From Strigamia acuminata (lineage: Eukaryota > Arthropoda > Chilopoda > Geophilomorpha > Linotaeniidae): a stretch of DNA of 64,000 bases. Each line of letters begins with the position of its first letter. Position 1 is the stretch's first letter. Positions 20,536-32,060 of the stretch are shown piece after piece. The notes beneath the pieces were generated by a model that was given only the letters and a program-made list of their open reading frames with translations, was not told the DNA's origin and ran no database searches. The position numbers and the translations under genes were made by a program. The stretch covers positions 3,782,001-3,846,000 of the forward strand of contig OX442319.1 of the NCBI GenBank assembly GCA_949358305.1, written 5' to 3'.

Positions 20536-21931
20536 TATATAAGAAAAGAAAAAAAAATGAAAGAATGAAGAATGGAGAGAATTGTAGCGATGAATTCACC
20601 GACATTAGAATAGTCCTAGGCATGTGAGAGACTCGAGAGAAGATATACCATTGTTTTAAAAAGTATAACAATTTATTTACAGTAATAAAGAAAAGTAAAA
20701 AAAGGCTTAATCGATTTCTTCTAACTCTAAAAATGGCATTGAATTGGCAAAAAGGAACGGACTCACATGGATATTTCTGGTTCTTAATTCTGGATTCCAC
20801 AGCTTGAATGATGGTCCGCGTGGCCATTGGTTGATTGGACGGTTCGCGTCGCACAAACGTCGCACAAAAGGAGTCCGCGTGGTCGCTGGCCGATTGGGCG
20901 GTTCGCGTCGCACAGACGTCGCACAAACGTTCGCAAACTATCGGATTCTCTTCTAGATGTTCGAACGGACCATGATATTTGAACGGACACGTACTGGCGT
21001 CGAATCGTCATTCCTCTCCTTGGTTCTCTCCACCGCGTGGTGAATATATCGATACGATCGACATGGCTGGTTGGCTTGAAGGAATCTGCTCGAGCGAGGT
21101 TCTTTTGTTGAGGCCCACTTTTATAATCCGGTCTGGATTATCTTCCTTGGCCAATCATAGACTGGACCAATTGGCAACTTGGCTCCTTGAGGCCAAGTGC
21201 CAATGACTGTAAGTGGCCAATATGTGAACCAATTTTTAAGGTTTCTTGAAATTTGGGTGTTTTGAAGTTTCTGAGGCTTTTATTATTGCCACAGAATGAT
21301 TGATGACTAACAATAAAATTAACATCGGATGGTAATCATCACTGGTCAAAAATCTGCTGTTCACCACTTCCGTTTTCGTTTGCCCCCAAAACCGCCAATA
21401 CCATTCGTTTTCCCACCCTTGGTTACCCCTAAATCCAAATTTTGAAGGTGATGTGAGAGTGAGAGGAGGCCCCTAAATTAAAATTATTACCTAAAGATGG
21501 CGCAAAATTCTACTTTATGTCGGGTTTTACTATCACCCAACCACCTCATCGAGTAGCCTTGATGTTTTCCCGTCGCTAGCTAATTTTCACCTCGCATATG
21601 AAAAAAACATTTCACATCGTTTACCGAAAAATCAGATTTGGGGTACGAAATGATGTTCATAAAATTGCTACCTGTAAACTTATCTTTGCCTTTTTTTTGT
21701 AGTTTGCCGATCTGTAAGTCTGTTCAAGGCTCCGTGAACTTCAGTGCCGGAGCACAAAAACATTCTGCGGCCGTAGTGGTAAGAATTGCTCAAGATCCCA
21801 CCTGGTTGACTAAATCATAACCAACTAAGTCAGTGATTGATTGATTTCTATCAGCTTAAAGTCTGTGATTGATTGCAAAACATTCATTTTCCGCACACTC
21901 AGCTTGAAATCCTTATTTCTTCAAATCCAAA
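20536..21931. other. Intergenic region upstream of the zinc-finger gene
   Basis: A GC-richer block at 20815-20930 contains two imperfect copies of GGTTCGCGTCGCACAxACG spaced by about 65 bases, with antisense ORFs over it that lack motifs. The last 300 bases should hold the promoter and 5' UTR of the zinc-finger gene. No exon upstream of 21932 is supported. Confidence 0.4.
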
Positions 21932-23254
21932 ATGACGAGCAAACAACAGCGCTTCACTTGTAGTCGGTGTGATTATTCGACTTCATTTTATTCGTGTTTG
22001 AAGTCACACATGCTGATTCACGTTGGTCCAAAGCCCTACAAATGCCGCGTGTGTTCTGTTTCCGTTAGGGCTAAGGAGAAGTTGGTTTTCCACACGCGAT
22101 GTCACAGGAGGAAAACCACATCGAAGTGTCATTTTTGTGATTATTCCTGCACACAAAGTAGGGATTTAAAAAAACATTTAACAACCCATTTGTGTGTTTG
22201 TTTGTGTAGTAGTGTAAGGACAGAAGAAGCAGTCAATTGTCATTTATGTGCTTTTTCCTGCATTGGAAGTGGGGATTTAAAAATACATATGTTAACTCAT
22301 ACGAGTCAAAAGCAAGTGCACACGAGAGAAAAATCATTCAAGTGTCATTTGTGTGATTATTCCTGTATTAAAAGCGGAAATTTAAAATCTCATATTGCAA
22401 CTCATACAGGTGAAAAACGATTCATGTGCCATTTTTGTGCTTATTCCTGTATTCAAAGTGGACATTTAAAAAAGCATATTGCAACTCACACGGGTGAAAA
22501 ACCATTCAAGTGTCATTTATGTGATTATTCCAGTATTAGCAATGAGAATTTAAAAAGACACATCGCAACTCATTTAGATGAAAAACGATTCAAGTGCCAT
22601 CTTTGTGCTTTTTCCTGTATTGACAGTGGGAATTTACAAAGACATATTGCAACCCATACAGGTGAAAAACCATTCAAGTGTCATTTATGTGATTTTTCCA
22701 GTATTAGAAATGAGAATTTAAAAAGACACATTGCAACTCATTCAGGTGAAAAACCATTCAAGTGCCATCTTTGTGCTTATTCCTGTATTCAACGTGGACA
22801 TTTAAAAAGACATATTGCAACTCACACAGGTGAAAAATCATTTAAGTGTGATTTGTGTGCTTATTCTTGCAATCACAGTGGGAGTTTAAAAAGACATATT
22901 TCAACTCATACAGATGAAAAACCATTCAAGTGTCATTTATGTGATTACTCTTGTATTCAAAGTGGGAATTTAAATAGACATATTGCAACTCATACAGTTG
23001 AAAAACCATTCAAGTGTCACTTGTGCGCTTATAGTTGTATTCGAAATACGGATTTAAAAAAACATATTGCAACTCACACGGGTGAAAAACCATTCAAGTG
23101 TGATTTATGTGATTTTACCAGTATTGCAAGTAAGAATTTAAAAAGACATATTGCAACTCATTCAGATGAAAAACGATTCAAGTGTCATTTATGTGATTAT
23201 TCCTGTATTCAAAGTGGGAATTTAAAAAGGCATTTTAAAACCCATAATGCTTAA
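21932..23254 (+). CDS. C2H2 zinc-finger protein, 440 aa, 15 fingers
   Basis: The single-exon ORF starts MTSKQQRFTC; the ATG is close to the first finger and no better start is visible. Fifteen C2H2 fingers follow in tandem to the end, most of the form FKCHLCDYSCIQSGNLKRHIATH with TGEKPFKC-type linkers, which makes a nuclear, sequence-specific DNA-binding protein likely. Fingers 5-15 are near-identical and alternate two types (CDYSS/CDFSS and CAYSC/CDYSC), pointing to recent tandem duplication. No KRAB, BTB, ZAD or other effector domain is present. Helix positions that contact DNA (for example QSGNLKR, SNENLKR, QRGHLKR) differ among fingers, so the array could read a long site. The target is unknown. 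Confidence 0.9.
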   Translation: MTSKQQRFTCSRCDYSTSFYSCLKSHMLIHVGPKPYKCRVCSVSVRAKEKLVFHTRCHRRKTTSKCHFCDYSCTQSRDLKKHLTTHLCVCLCSSVRTEEAVNCHLCAFSCIGSGDLKIHMLTHTSQKQVHTREKSFKCHLCDYSCIKSGNLKSHIATHTGEKRFMCHFCAYSCIQSGHLKKHIATHTGEKPFKCHLCDYSSISNENLKRHIATHLDEKRFKCHLCAFSCIDSGNLQRHIATHTGEKPFKCHLCDFSSIRNENLKRHIATHSGEKPFKCHLCAYSCIQRGHLKRHIATHTGEKSFKCDLCAYSCNHSGSLKRHISTHTDEKPFKCHLCDYSCIQSGNLNRHIATHTVEKPFKCHLCAYSCIRNTDLKKHIATHTGEKPFKCDLCDFTSIASKNLKRHIATHSDEKRFKCHLCDYSCIQSGNLKRHFKTHNA

Positions 23255-23330
23255 AAACCATTCTAGTTGCATTTTTGTGCTTATTCTTGTAACCTAATTG
23301 ATACTTTGACAAAACGTGTTGAATAGAATT
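23255..23330 (+). pseudogene. Fossil sixteenth zinc finger after the stop codon
   Basis: Immediately after the TAA the DNA reads AAACCATTCTAGTTGCATTT and then TTGTGCTTATTCTTGTAAC, clearly derived from the repeated AAACCATTCAAGTGTCATTT unit of the gene. A second stop (TAG) and later decay remove the zinc ligands after CAYSC. The array was once at least one finger longer. Confidence 0.75.
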
Positions 23331-24022
23331 TTTTGTAAACGAAAATTAAGAAAACTGAAATTTATTTTGACTTAAAACATTATCCTCATATCAGTAGGTT
23401 TTCAGCGTGGGACAGTTCTCGTATTATTCTCGAAATTATCATTTAAACTCAAGAAATTATCAACCACTTTGTGATCTTTTAAGTTTCATTGCAATTCTTT
23501 CATACCTGTTTTACTAGCTGATGTTAAGTTAATATAGCAATTTGACCTTTTTCAAAGCCAGATGTACTCTTCCCTCAATCGCCCCAATGCAATTTTTATA
23601 ACAAATTGAAATGATGACAATTATAGAATTTTTTTAACGTTAACATTTGCAAAGTGATAAACAAACCTCCGGTGTCAATTTTTGCTTAAATAACTTTATT
23701 GGGTGAAATTTGTGACTGGCTTTATAATAATTTATAATACACTCAATACAAGCAAATTTAGCCTTTTTTCATTTTATTTTCAATTAACTGACAATATTAC
23801 AATGTGATAAACAGCATACCTTTATTTTAATATTAAGTTCTATGTCAATAAATAATATTCTAAACATTTCTTCAGTTTGTTTATTTTATACATAATACGT
23901 ACTCCGTAATACTTATGAAAAATAAAATTTCGCCAAGAATTGTCCGCTTTCCTGGCATTTAGAATACTGCTATAAAGCTACAAAAATCTTCACGATGTAA
24001 AAGATGACAAACGCTATTGTCT

Positions 24023-26920
24023 TCACATCACACCTTCATTACCATGACACTGACTCATAGTTGCAGAAAGAATGTGTGTTTTGAATTGGCTGCTCAACCC
24101 AGTCATCCAAAATTTCAACAGCTGCGAAAATGATAAAACATTGAAATATTATTTTCACGAATGACAAAAAATAGTGCTTTCATTAATACTTGTTTATCGT
24201 GATCCTGAGCGCCCAAAACATGTAACAACTGATTGGTTTCTTCCACATTTCGACTAGTGGTCCTTGAAAACTTGAACAAAACCTTCACTTTACTAAAAAT
24301 GAAGAATTGAATGTAGAATTAAACACACACTAAATAACATCGACCTACTTACTTCATCCATTCTTCCTTAAGCGATATGAACAAATAATCTAGAACTTTA
24401 TCGGACAGGTTGACATCTTGAATTGCAGATTCAAACCGCGTCAAGAGAAAAGGACCTAATGAAATTATTCGTCGTAAGTCATCGATAAATAACGAGATGT
24501 GTGAGTGAGAGTACATTTTACAGGCAACTCGGCACTGCTATTCATCGTGAATTGATAATCACCGATTTCATTATTTACTGGCACTATCAAATCAACGAGC
24601 AAATAAAGTCGCAACGTCTGCACGTGTTCTGGCAATTCAACATTCGGCGGAATTGCTAAAAAATTGCATTTCCACGAATCCTGATAGTCCTGCGAGTACC
24701 AAATCGGTCGAAAACACCCCTTTGGTAATAACACCTGAAATTTCAATCAAACTCACTTCATATTGTTGCAATAGTGACAAATTATGAGCGGTCAAGCACC
24801 TTTAGACAGTCAATTACTGCCGCCGCCGCACTTGCTTCCGAGCAGCGAATGACAATTTGATTGCCCAACATCACGTGGTAAGCCAAATCGTGAAACGAAT
24901 TCTTTCCTAAGACCTAAAACAAATTAATCATCCGTAATTTTATTACCGTTTATCTTCTAATTGCGCAATTCGCAAAAAAAAAAAATTTTCCCCCGCGTGC
25001 AATTGGAGACCCGCGGACAATCAGAAGATATATGGTAATATGGTTTTTTTTCTGTTTTTTTTTTTAGTTTAATACTTGAAAGAGTTGGCGTATAGTGATT
25101 GGAGATGGTTGTCGCAAATCATTCTTTTCTTGGCTGTGTTCGCATTCATTAAGTCTGGAGTAATCTTTCGGTATTTTCTTCGTTCTAACTAACATAAAAC
25201 CTTCTTCCGTTTCTAAAATTTTAAAAGGAATTCAGTCAGCTTGCAGATGTTTGTCATCTCAAACAAACCTTCCTGCTTTTCTAAATCGATCACCGTGTCT
25301 TCAGTCGGTGGCCCTTCTAAAAGTTTCTCCGTTAGTCGATTTCCACACGCTCTTAAGATCCAAGTGAACCAGACGTGCATCGTAGAAAATATTTGTTTAT
25401 CATTTGTCAATTCGTACAATCCTCTAACACTAATATTACTACGTTGTCTCCTAAAATTTGCAGGTGTCATGGTGAAAGACGACTTTAAGCGCAAAGCACG
25501 TTGAGGACAATCGGTTTGTTCACTGGCATAAACCTGATATTAACAAAAATAAATAAAATAAATAAATAAATAAATAAATAAATAAATGAAGTGGTTTCAG
25601 TTTAATTTGAACAGATTTAAATAAAAATATCAGAACCAGATAATAAAGCATTTTCCCCAATTCTTATTTTGTCAAATTTTAATTTTTAACCAGTTTTATA
25701 AAATCAAAAGAAATCGGGTAAAAATTAAATAGAATTTATTTTTCCAAAAAATAAATCTTTTAAATCGCTAAACTCTCATCTGGCTCTGTGATTTATAAAT
25801 AGTATTTTTTTAATTGCCTCGTTTGATTTTTCTTGCAGTTGGTCGATCATATTTCGAATTTGTTTGACTAAAAATGGCCAGGAATTAAGTAGAAACACTT
25901 TATCCATCATCACCACCACGATGCTGTACCAGCGTTGAAAGCCTCGTGCTTGGCTGTCTTTAAGGAAGAATGTGTGGCTAAATACGTGACTGCGATGTTC
26001 GTCACCGAAAAATATTGGTCCCTCTCTTCCAGGGCAAACCTAAATAAATATACATCCGTTAATTACAGAACGGCAGCAATGCTTCTTTTGATGTAATGCT
26101 AGAAATGTGGCCCAAATAAAACTGGCAAATTTGTGGTACTTTTGTGGATTTCTTCAGCGGTACCTGTACTGGTACAAGAATACGGTACATTTAAAAAAAT
26201 ACCATGTCTATAAGTGGACCACTTTTTTGGTACATACAACTTTACTTTAGCAAAATCTCAAAAAATGTAGCAAAATCTCAAAAAATGTATCAAAATCTCA
26301 CAAAATGTAGGAAAATCTCACAAAATGTAGGAAAATCTAACAAAATCTAGCGAAACCTTGCAAAATCTCGCGCGATCTCGTACTGGTACATCTGAAGAAA
26401 TTTACAAAATTACCGCTGAAGAGATTCAAAAACATCGATGGATTTCATTTGCTTATTTACTTCACAACTTAAACTCCTCACACACGCTTGCCGTACAACA
26501 CTAAATACTTCGGGATGGTGAGGATATTGGCTGCTGATGTAACTAACTTTTGCTTCATGGTCGTTTGAAATAAAGTCAGGCTGACTTGGCGAAAACGACT
26601 GGCAGGCCTGAAAAAGAATCAATCATATAATCCACATTTACAGCAACGGTTCAGATACTCACGACACATATTTCTCTCGACTGGTGCGCAGAAAAGTTTG
26701 CAAATTTATCGTTTTCCTCTTTTGTTTTGTCACTTTGGTTGTGTGAAGAAATCAAGTATTTTTCTGGTCGACCATAAAAACTTTTCTCTTCGCTCGGAGT
26801 TTGATTTTTCTCATCCAATACTTTCTCAGGATCATCGGATTCGTGAAATGTTTGAGTACAGAATAAAACACTGGGCCCATGAAACTCACAGAAATGACAT
26901 AATGCGATGACGGCATTCAT
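24023..26920 (-). CDS. FLCN: Folliculin (tumour-suppressor, GAP for Rag GTPases)
   Basis: Ten exons on the minus strand: 26920-26663, 26607-26461, 26039-25818, 25533-25269, 25212-25076, 24913-24800, 24734-24515, 24455-24353, 24292-24190 and 24121-24023; 556 codons, near the length of vertebrate folliculin. Diagnostic stretches are [16 protein letters not shown] at the start, [20 protein letters not shown] across the second junction, [17 protein letters not shown], the [14 protein letters not shown] junction and [16 protein letters not shown] near the end. Folliculin has longin and DENN domains, binds FNIP, and acts at lysosomes as a GTPase-activating protein for RagC/D in mTORC1 signalling (family knowledge). 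Intron 3 appears to use a GC donor (GAG/GCAATT) and intron 4 is only 56 bp. The exon 7 donor (about 24514) is the least certain. Introns 2 and 5 hold repeats. The frame is intact. Confidence 0.93.
25545..25588. repeat. (AAAT)n microsatellite in folliculin intron 3
   Basis: About ten tandem copies of AAAT/AATA lie in the intron between exons 3 and 4, just upstream of exon 4 in genomic terms. Confidence 0.9.
26106..26405. mobile_element. Decayed relative of the 20070-20535 MITE in folliculin intron 2
   Basis: GTGGCCCAAATAAAACTGG at 26108 matches the MITE end GTGGCCCACATAAAACCGG. The following GTGGATTTCTTCAGCGGTAC and ACAACTTTxCTTxAGCAAAATCTC segments also match its interior. The right terminus is lost. 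Within it, a 20-bp unit (AGCAAAATCTCAAAAAATGT) is repeated about five times at 26237-26350, whereas the full MITE has a single unit. Confidence 0.75.
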
Positions 26921-26997
26921 TTTCGGGTATAACTTGAGTAAAAATCATCTGCAAGCATTTGGCGAGCAGTCACGCGGTGAGTTTGTTATTCTGGATC

Positions 26998-27135
26998 GGA
27001 GAGATGCAGGCTCATCCAATCACGGCTCATCATACAATTGGCTAATCACATCGCTCCATACATCTTGGGGACAGATGGCGCCAAAATCGATTTTTGCACT
27101 TTATATTTAACATGGTGTTATATAACTTTTAGTTG
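26998..27135 (-). promoter_or_regulatory. Upstream segment of folliculin shared with CWC15
   Basis: About 130 bases upstream of the folliculin start (26920) resemble 44336-44485, upstream of the CWC15 start. The shared core is CTTGGGGACAGATGGCGCCA followed by AAATC and, after a gap, ATATTTAACATGGTGTTAT. Both copies have the same orientation relative to the gene on the minus strand. It could be a repeated element that supplies promoter sequence, or a shared core promoter; the sequence alone does not decide. Confidence 0.6.
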
Positions 27136-27947
27136 ACGGTAATTTTTTCAAAACACTTAAATGTACAATAATTCTATTTTTCTGCAGATAAAAATGCAAC
27201 TAATTGCTAAAACATTATAGCTAATAAGGATTTTTAAAAACAAGCATGTGGTTATTTCTCCTAAAAACCTCCATAATATTTCACGATGGTAATTGCATTT
27301 TTCTCAATAGAAAAACTTGCAAACACGATTCACGCACCAATAAGGTTTGCCCGATGAGTTTGGTGCGCCCTCGTGTGGAAAACGTTGAAATTTAAAACAA
27401 ATCACGTGGCACGGTTGTAACCAATAAGACACAACGTCATCCACAGAGACGCCGTTATGACTTCGTCGCACTCTGCGCCATTCCTCGTCGCTGTTCGGCG
27501 CGTTTCGTTCCGTGTGAAATTCGACAGGCGGGAATTTCCAACACAAGTAGAACCTATTATTTGTTTAGTGAATTCGTGTTCAATATCCAATAGGCTCAAT
27601 ACAACAGTACATTCAGTTGTTTTGTTTAACTTGGTTTTGAGGACTGCGGTTCAAAATGGCTGCCAGGCCTAAACGGAGAAACAAAGGAAATTAATTCGGT
27701 ATTGTAAGAATGTAGATCAATACGTACAATATCGTTTCGATTTTGGTATTGTTAGCCTGTACTCCCAAGTATGAGTACAGCATTTACCAAGTTAAATATT
27801 GTGTACATAATTTTAAATTTCTGAGATTTCCACATGTAAATGTAGCATTTGCCAATTATGACATTCTTTATGGTTTGTGTGGTTTCACTTTCCTGGTTTA
27901 CTGATAAGGTGAATGGCCTTGATAAGTGCAACCCTTCCATCCCGGCT
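27136..27947. other. Intergenic, no gene recognised
   Basis: The stretch 27300-27660 is richer in CG than its surroundings and has overlapping ORFs of 60-80 codons on both strands, none with motifs. It might be a promoter-like or relic region. Nothing more is supported. Confidence 0.35.
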
Positions 27948-27951
27948 TTAA

Positions 27952-28375
27952 GGCTAGTTCACATGGATGCGTTACGCACCAAAGCTGCTTCGTCACATGC
28001 GTCGCATGTGAACTGGTTTGCAGCGCCAACGCGCGTTGACTGAAGCACGTTGTGATTTCGTGCGTCGTAACGCACAACGCACGAGTTGAAATATTTCAAC
28101 TTCAACGCAATAATGAACTTGCGTTGCCGCAATATCCCGCTAGGTGATACTAGGTGATACGGCGCTCCTACTTATCACCATACATTGTCAACAAAAATGG
28201 CTGCAGCTAAAAACAACCCGCCTATTCCTTTTTTTTTGTCAAAACAATGTGGACATGTGAACTGTCACGCGTCGTGCGTTGCTGCGTTGACAATGCACGA
28301 TGGCACATGCTTGAGCATTGTGCTTCATGCTTGCGCGTTGAAGCTGATGCAGCAACGCATCCATGTGAACTAGGC
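27952..28375. mobile_element. MITE/foldback element, about 424 bp, flanked by TTAA
   Basis: The left end GGCTAGTTCACATGGATGCG and the right end CGCATCCATGTGAACTAGGC (one mismatch) are inverted repeats. TTAA flanks both sides (27948-27951, 28376-28379). The interior repeats GCGTTG/CAACGC motifs. A TTAA target would fit piggyBac-type elements, but if TTAA is part of the repeat then a PIF/Harbinger 3-bp target is also possible. Confidence 0.8.
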
Positions 28376-28403
28376 TTAAGGGGGTTGGCACGGTTTGTGT
28401 ACA

Positions 28404-28830
28404 CTCTCCCATGACGTAATCTGTAAAAATTATTTTTTTTTTAAATTTCTTTAATATGATTTAAAAAACAGGATCTACTTACAAATGATTATATTGACTT
28501 TTGTTTGGTTCAATGCAGGTAATAAAGGGTTGTCGATCTCTTAGCATAGCGTTTGTTGTTAGTTAGTATACTTATAACTTTAAATCTCTATCCTGAAAAA
28601 CCTTTTGCACTAATAGTCTAGCATATGAGGCGGGCTTATGTCCGGAAAGCCTGCACATACGGCACCCCTAAAAAAGACACACAAACAAAACACAAAAAAT
28701 AAAATGGTACAAAATATAAAGATTTCTTTATTTGAACAAACAAACGGTGTCTTTTGAAGCTTACAAATGTGCAAATGTAAATTAATCTAAAAAAATGAAA
28801 ACACACTCAACGAAAGCTGTAATATTGGTG
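28404..28830. repeat. Interspersed repeat block, copy 1
   Basis: Sub-segments recur, rearranged, downstream. CCATGACGTAATCTGTAAAAA recurs at 31336; TGATTTAAAAAACAGGATCT and GCAGGTAATAAAGGGTT recur at 31966-32020; TTGTTGTTAGTTAG with the CCTGAAAAAC segment recurs at 29458-29535; GAGGCGGGCTT...GTCCGGAAAGCCTGCAC recurs at 30729-30762; and GGCACCCCTAAAA...ACAAAATATAAAGATTT recurs at 31107-31170. No coding sense was found. It is likely an old repeat or duplicated locus broken up by later insertions. Confidence 0.7.
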
Positions 28831-29176
28831 GTAAATCTAATTCATTTGCTTTAAACCAACCTTAGTCTCTATTTCTGACCATACTCTGGTATTTCAAATC
28901 AGGTTGTCCACAAGCTTTTTCATGAAGAAATGGCAAGTTGAACCAAAACTGCAAACCTGTCGAGCACTTCGCCAAATACCGGATCCGGTACATTTCTCTG
29001 GTGAAAGGGCTCAATTAACGCTTTCTTGGTGTTTCCTGCGTGATATTCGTTCTTGGCCAATCTATTGGTTTGGTGATCATTGATCGCATAAAATCAACCA
29101 CTTCCTTCAGTAAACAAACTAACTTTCCCACGTTTTCACAACCATTAAGTTTCTCGTATCAGAGTCACTCAGTGAA

Positions 29177-29290
29177 CACTTTAACTGGAGAAGAATAAGT
29201 AGTCTAGTCTATAATATTTAATAATAAGCTTATATAGTTAATAAAATACCTAAATGAAGGCACGAATTCCTTTGAATTAATTTTTAAATC
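29177..29290. repeat. Duplicated segment, partner at 33258-33382
   Basis: CACTTTAACTGGAGAA...AGTCTAGTCTATAATATTT, then TAATAAAATACCTAAATxAA and GGCACGAATTCCT, are shared by the two places, about 85-90% alike by eye. The partner lies immediately left of the copia insertion. Confidence 0.75.
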
Positions 29291-30057
29291 ATTGTTCTTT
29301 ATGGGATTGTCCACTATTTCACCACCTTGTAGGTTTGGACAGAAATATTTGCCCTCAACATTAATGCTGTTACTGGCAGTCTAACTTTTCATCAATGTTA
29401 AAAGTTAAAGCAACATTTATATTTACTATCATATATCCAGAATGCTTGTTAGCATCGCATTTGTTGTTAGTTAGCGAGTATAACTTTAAATCCAGACCCT
29501 GAAAAACTTTTTGCCTTAATAGGCTAGCTGAGGGGTCGGCAATTAATTTTAAATGGGGTCTGGATACATGTAAAAACCAAATAAACCCCACAATAAACAG
29601 AAAACCCCAAAAATACCAATAAAACCTAAAAAACAGGGAAAAAAAACAGGAAAAACAAGAAAAAAAACACCGAATGTAGCGGGTTGTTGGTCGGCGCGAT
29701 TCTGGAGGTTTCGGTGGCGTTAAAGTACTTATAACAACGTGCAATAACATAAACTAATCTTTAGAAATGATAAAATCTTTAATAAGCGATATAAACTTAC
29801 ATATTTGGTGTGAAAACCCTTGGATGGCAAACTCCCTCCTGTGAGCAGCCATTTTGGAAAACAAGCAATGTGAACATGGGACACTGTAGTGTCAATTAAT
29901 AGCAATAAGGAATGGTATTACAAATCAATGATAAAGGCAGCATTATGCCAAAGCTTATTCATAAACAAAAGAACGAATATCATATCAAAAGTAGACGACA
30001 CATAACTATGTGTTAAACATAAACAATCGAGGAAATTAGCGATAAATACAATATTAA

Positions 30058-30546
30058 AGGTAAAGTGCACTGAGTGGGTTTTATTTTTTTTCTGATTGAG
30101 CCTAATGAAAAAATATTTTTCATGTTAAAAAAAAATAAAATTTGGGCCTTTATCATTGTTTAATAACAATCGAAATATCGGGTGTTGACAAGGCAAAGAA
30201 TCATGGGAGTATGACGTTGTCAGTTCTCTAGTTCAGTTGACCTGGAACTTGTTCTGACCTTAGGTTGGATTCACAATGATTGACCTTGATTGCGGGAGTG
30301 AAAACTGTCCACTGCGCATGCGCAATCTGATGCGCATGCGCAACACCACCACTACCAACCACAACAGAACTGATGACGTCGGTCATCCAGCCAAAAACCA
30401 TCATGCATCACATTGAAAAAGTCAAGTTTTTCAATTGTTATTAAACAGTGATAAAGGCCCAAATTTTATTTCTTTTTAACATGAAAAATATTTTTTCATT
30501 AGGCTCGATCAGAAAAAAAATAAAACTCACTCAGTGCACTTGACCT
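30058..30546. mobile_element. Palindromic MITE, about 489 bp, flanked by TTAA
   Basis: Inverted arms of about 130 bp start AGGTAAAGTGCACTGAGTGG at the left and finish with the inverse at the right (CACTCAGTGCACTTGACCT), with few mismatches. TTAA lies on each side (30054-30057, 30547-30550). The TTAA target suggests a piggyBac-type MITE. Non-coding. Confidence 0.85.
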
Positions 30547-30605
30547 TTAAAGGATTCATGTCGTATGAGATATGAAATGAATAAAGTCGGAACGAATATC
30601 TACAG

Positions 30606-30705
30606 TTTCGACCTTTCGCGGTCCGACCTCTCGCGGTCCGACATCTCGCGGTCCGCCCTCTCTCGGTCCGACCTCTCTCGGTCCGACCTCTCGCGGTCCG
30701 CCTAT
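30606..30705. repeat. Minisatellite, 16-bp unit
   Basis: About six tandem copies of a unit close to CTCTCGCGGTCCGACC, varying at the CGCG/CTCG position. Confidence 0.9.
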
Positions 30706-31099
30706 TGCTGACCGCTAGTCTAACGTATGAGGCGGGCTTGTGTCCGGAAAGCCTGCACGTACTGTATTCAACTGCCTATGTATTTGACGTAGTGATGAAA
30801 CGAAGGTTTTAAAAAGGAAGGAATGGACTCCTTTACTATCTGAAACATTGGCGGATTCTGACAAAAACTCCTTTCCAGATCTAGAGTCCTCCTCCTCAAA
30901 TCTTGCCTCGATAAACGCACGTGAAAACAACCAGAAGACGCTTCTTCCACAACCCCACTCACATTTTTGTCAAAAAACTTATCTAACAGATCCAAAATTC
31001 CAAACAATTGGAACAAACAGGAAGTGAATGTGGTACCCAAATTAAAATTATTTGCTTTTAGTAGTAATGGCACGATTTGCTATATTGGGTGGTTTGCCG

Positions 31100-32060
31100 A
31101 TGGTACGGCACCCCTAAAACAGACACAAACAAAACAAGAAAAATAAGGTAGAACAAAATATAAAGATTTCCTTATTTGAACAAACAAACGGTGTTTGAAG
31201 TTTGCAAATGTGAAAATGTAAATTAATCTAAAAAAAAATTCAAACATTTGACAATAGGACGCAACGAAAGTTTCATCCCAATATGGCTGGTTGTTAATAT
31301 ACTTTTATCTCTTTTACTACTTAAAGAACACTCTTCCATGACGTAATCTGTAAAAATAATTTATGATAAATGTCAAGTGCTGACACTCGTTCTCAATTTA
31401 AGTAGTGAGTTCTAAAGTCCTAGTTGCAAATGTTGATTTGAAGTTGAAAATTTGATGTTTCTTGTAGATTCCAAGATGGCAGCCAGAGTAGAAAATAAAG
31501 CACACACACACAGTTTTGAGTCCAAAGTTATACTACTGTTTTATTTCACTGGAGGGTCTTTTTACTTATTTACAACATGCACTCCTATTGGTTCAACAGA
31601 GTCAAGCCCAACAGGAGGATACAATTAAAGATGGAGGCACATTCCGAACTTGGAAGTGTCTCCGATGTCATCTCTGGGGTCACAGGCCCCAATTTGGGCG
31701 AAAATAAAACAAATACAAAATGTAACAATTAATATTAATGAAATAGAAAGAAACAATTATTGTAATAATATCAATCATATAAATCGAAAAACTTGCAAAT
31801 AAACACAGAATACACAAATTGCACACTTGAGGTATTTAAAAATCACGATGTGAAAATGCACAAAATAATAAAATACAATAATTCAAAAAAGTAAACAAAC
31901 ATGAAATTTGTAAAACCACACGGTTTTCACAATAAAAATAATTTGTGTAAAAATAATAATATGATTTAAAAAACAGGATCTATACTTTTGTTTGGTCCTA
32001 TGCAGGTAATAAAGGGTTTTATAGTTGTTAGCATTGTATGTGTTGTTAGTTAGTGCATAC
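31100..32060. repeat. Interspersed repeat block, copy 2
   Basis: It contains, in a different order, the segments listed for 28404-28830 (GGCACCCCTAAAA..., CCATGACGTAATCTG..., TTTAAAAAACAGGATCT..., GTAATAAAGGGTT). A (CA)n run lies at 31500. The 63-codon ORF at 31516-31707 has no motif. Confidence 0.65.

Noticed and set aside
22300-23250. Regularly spaced repeats as a CRISPR-like array
   Set aside because: The 84-bp periodicity is that of coding C2H2 finger units with intact frame; the context is eukaryotic.
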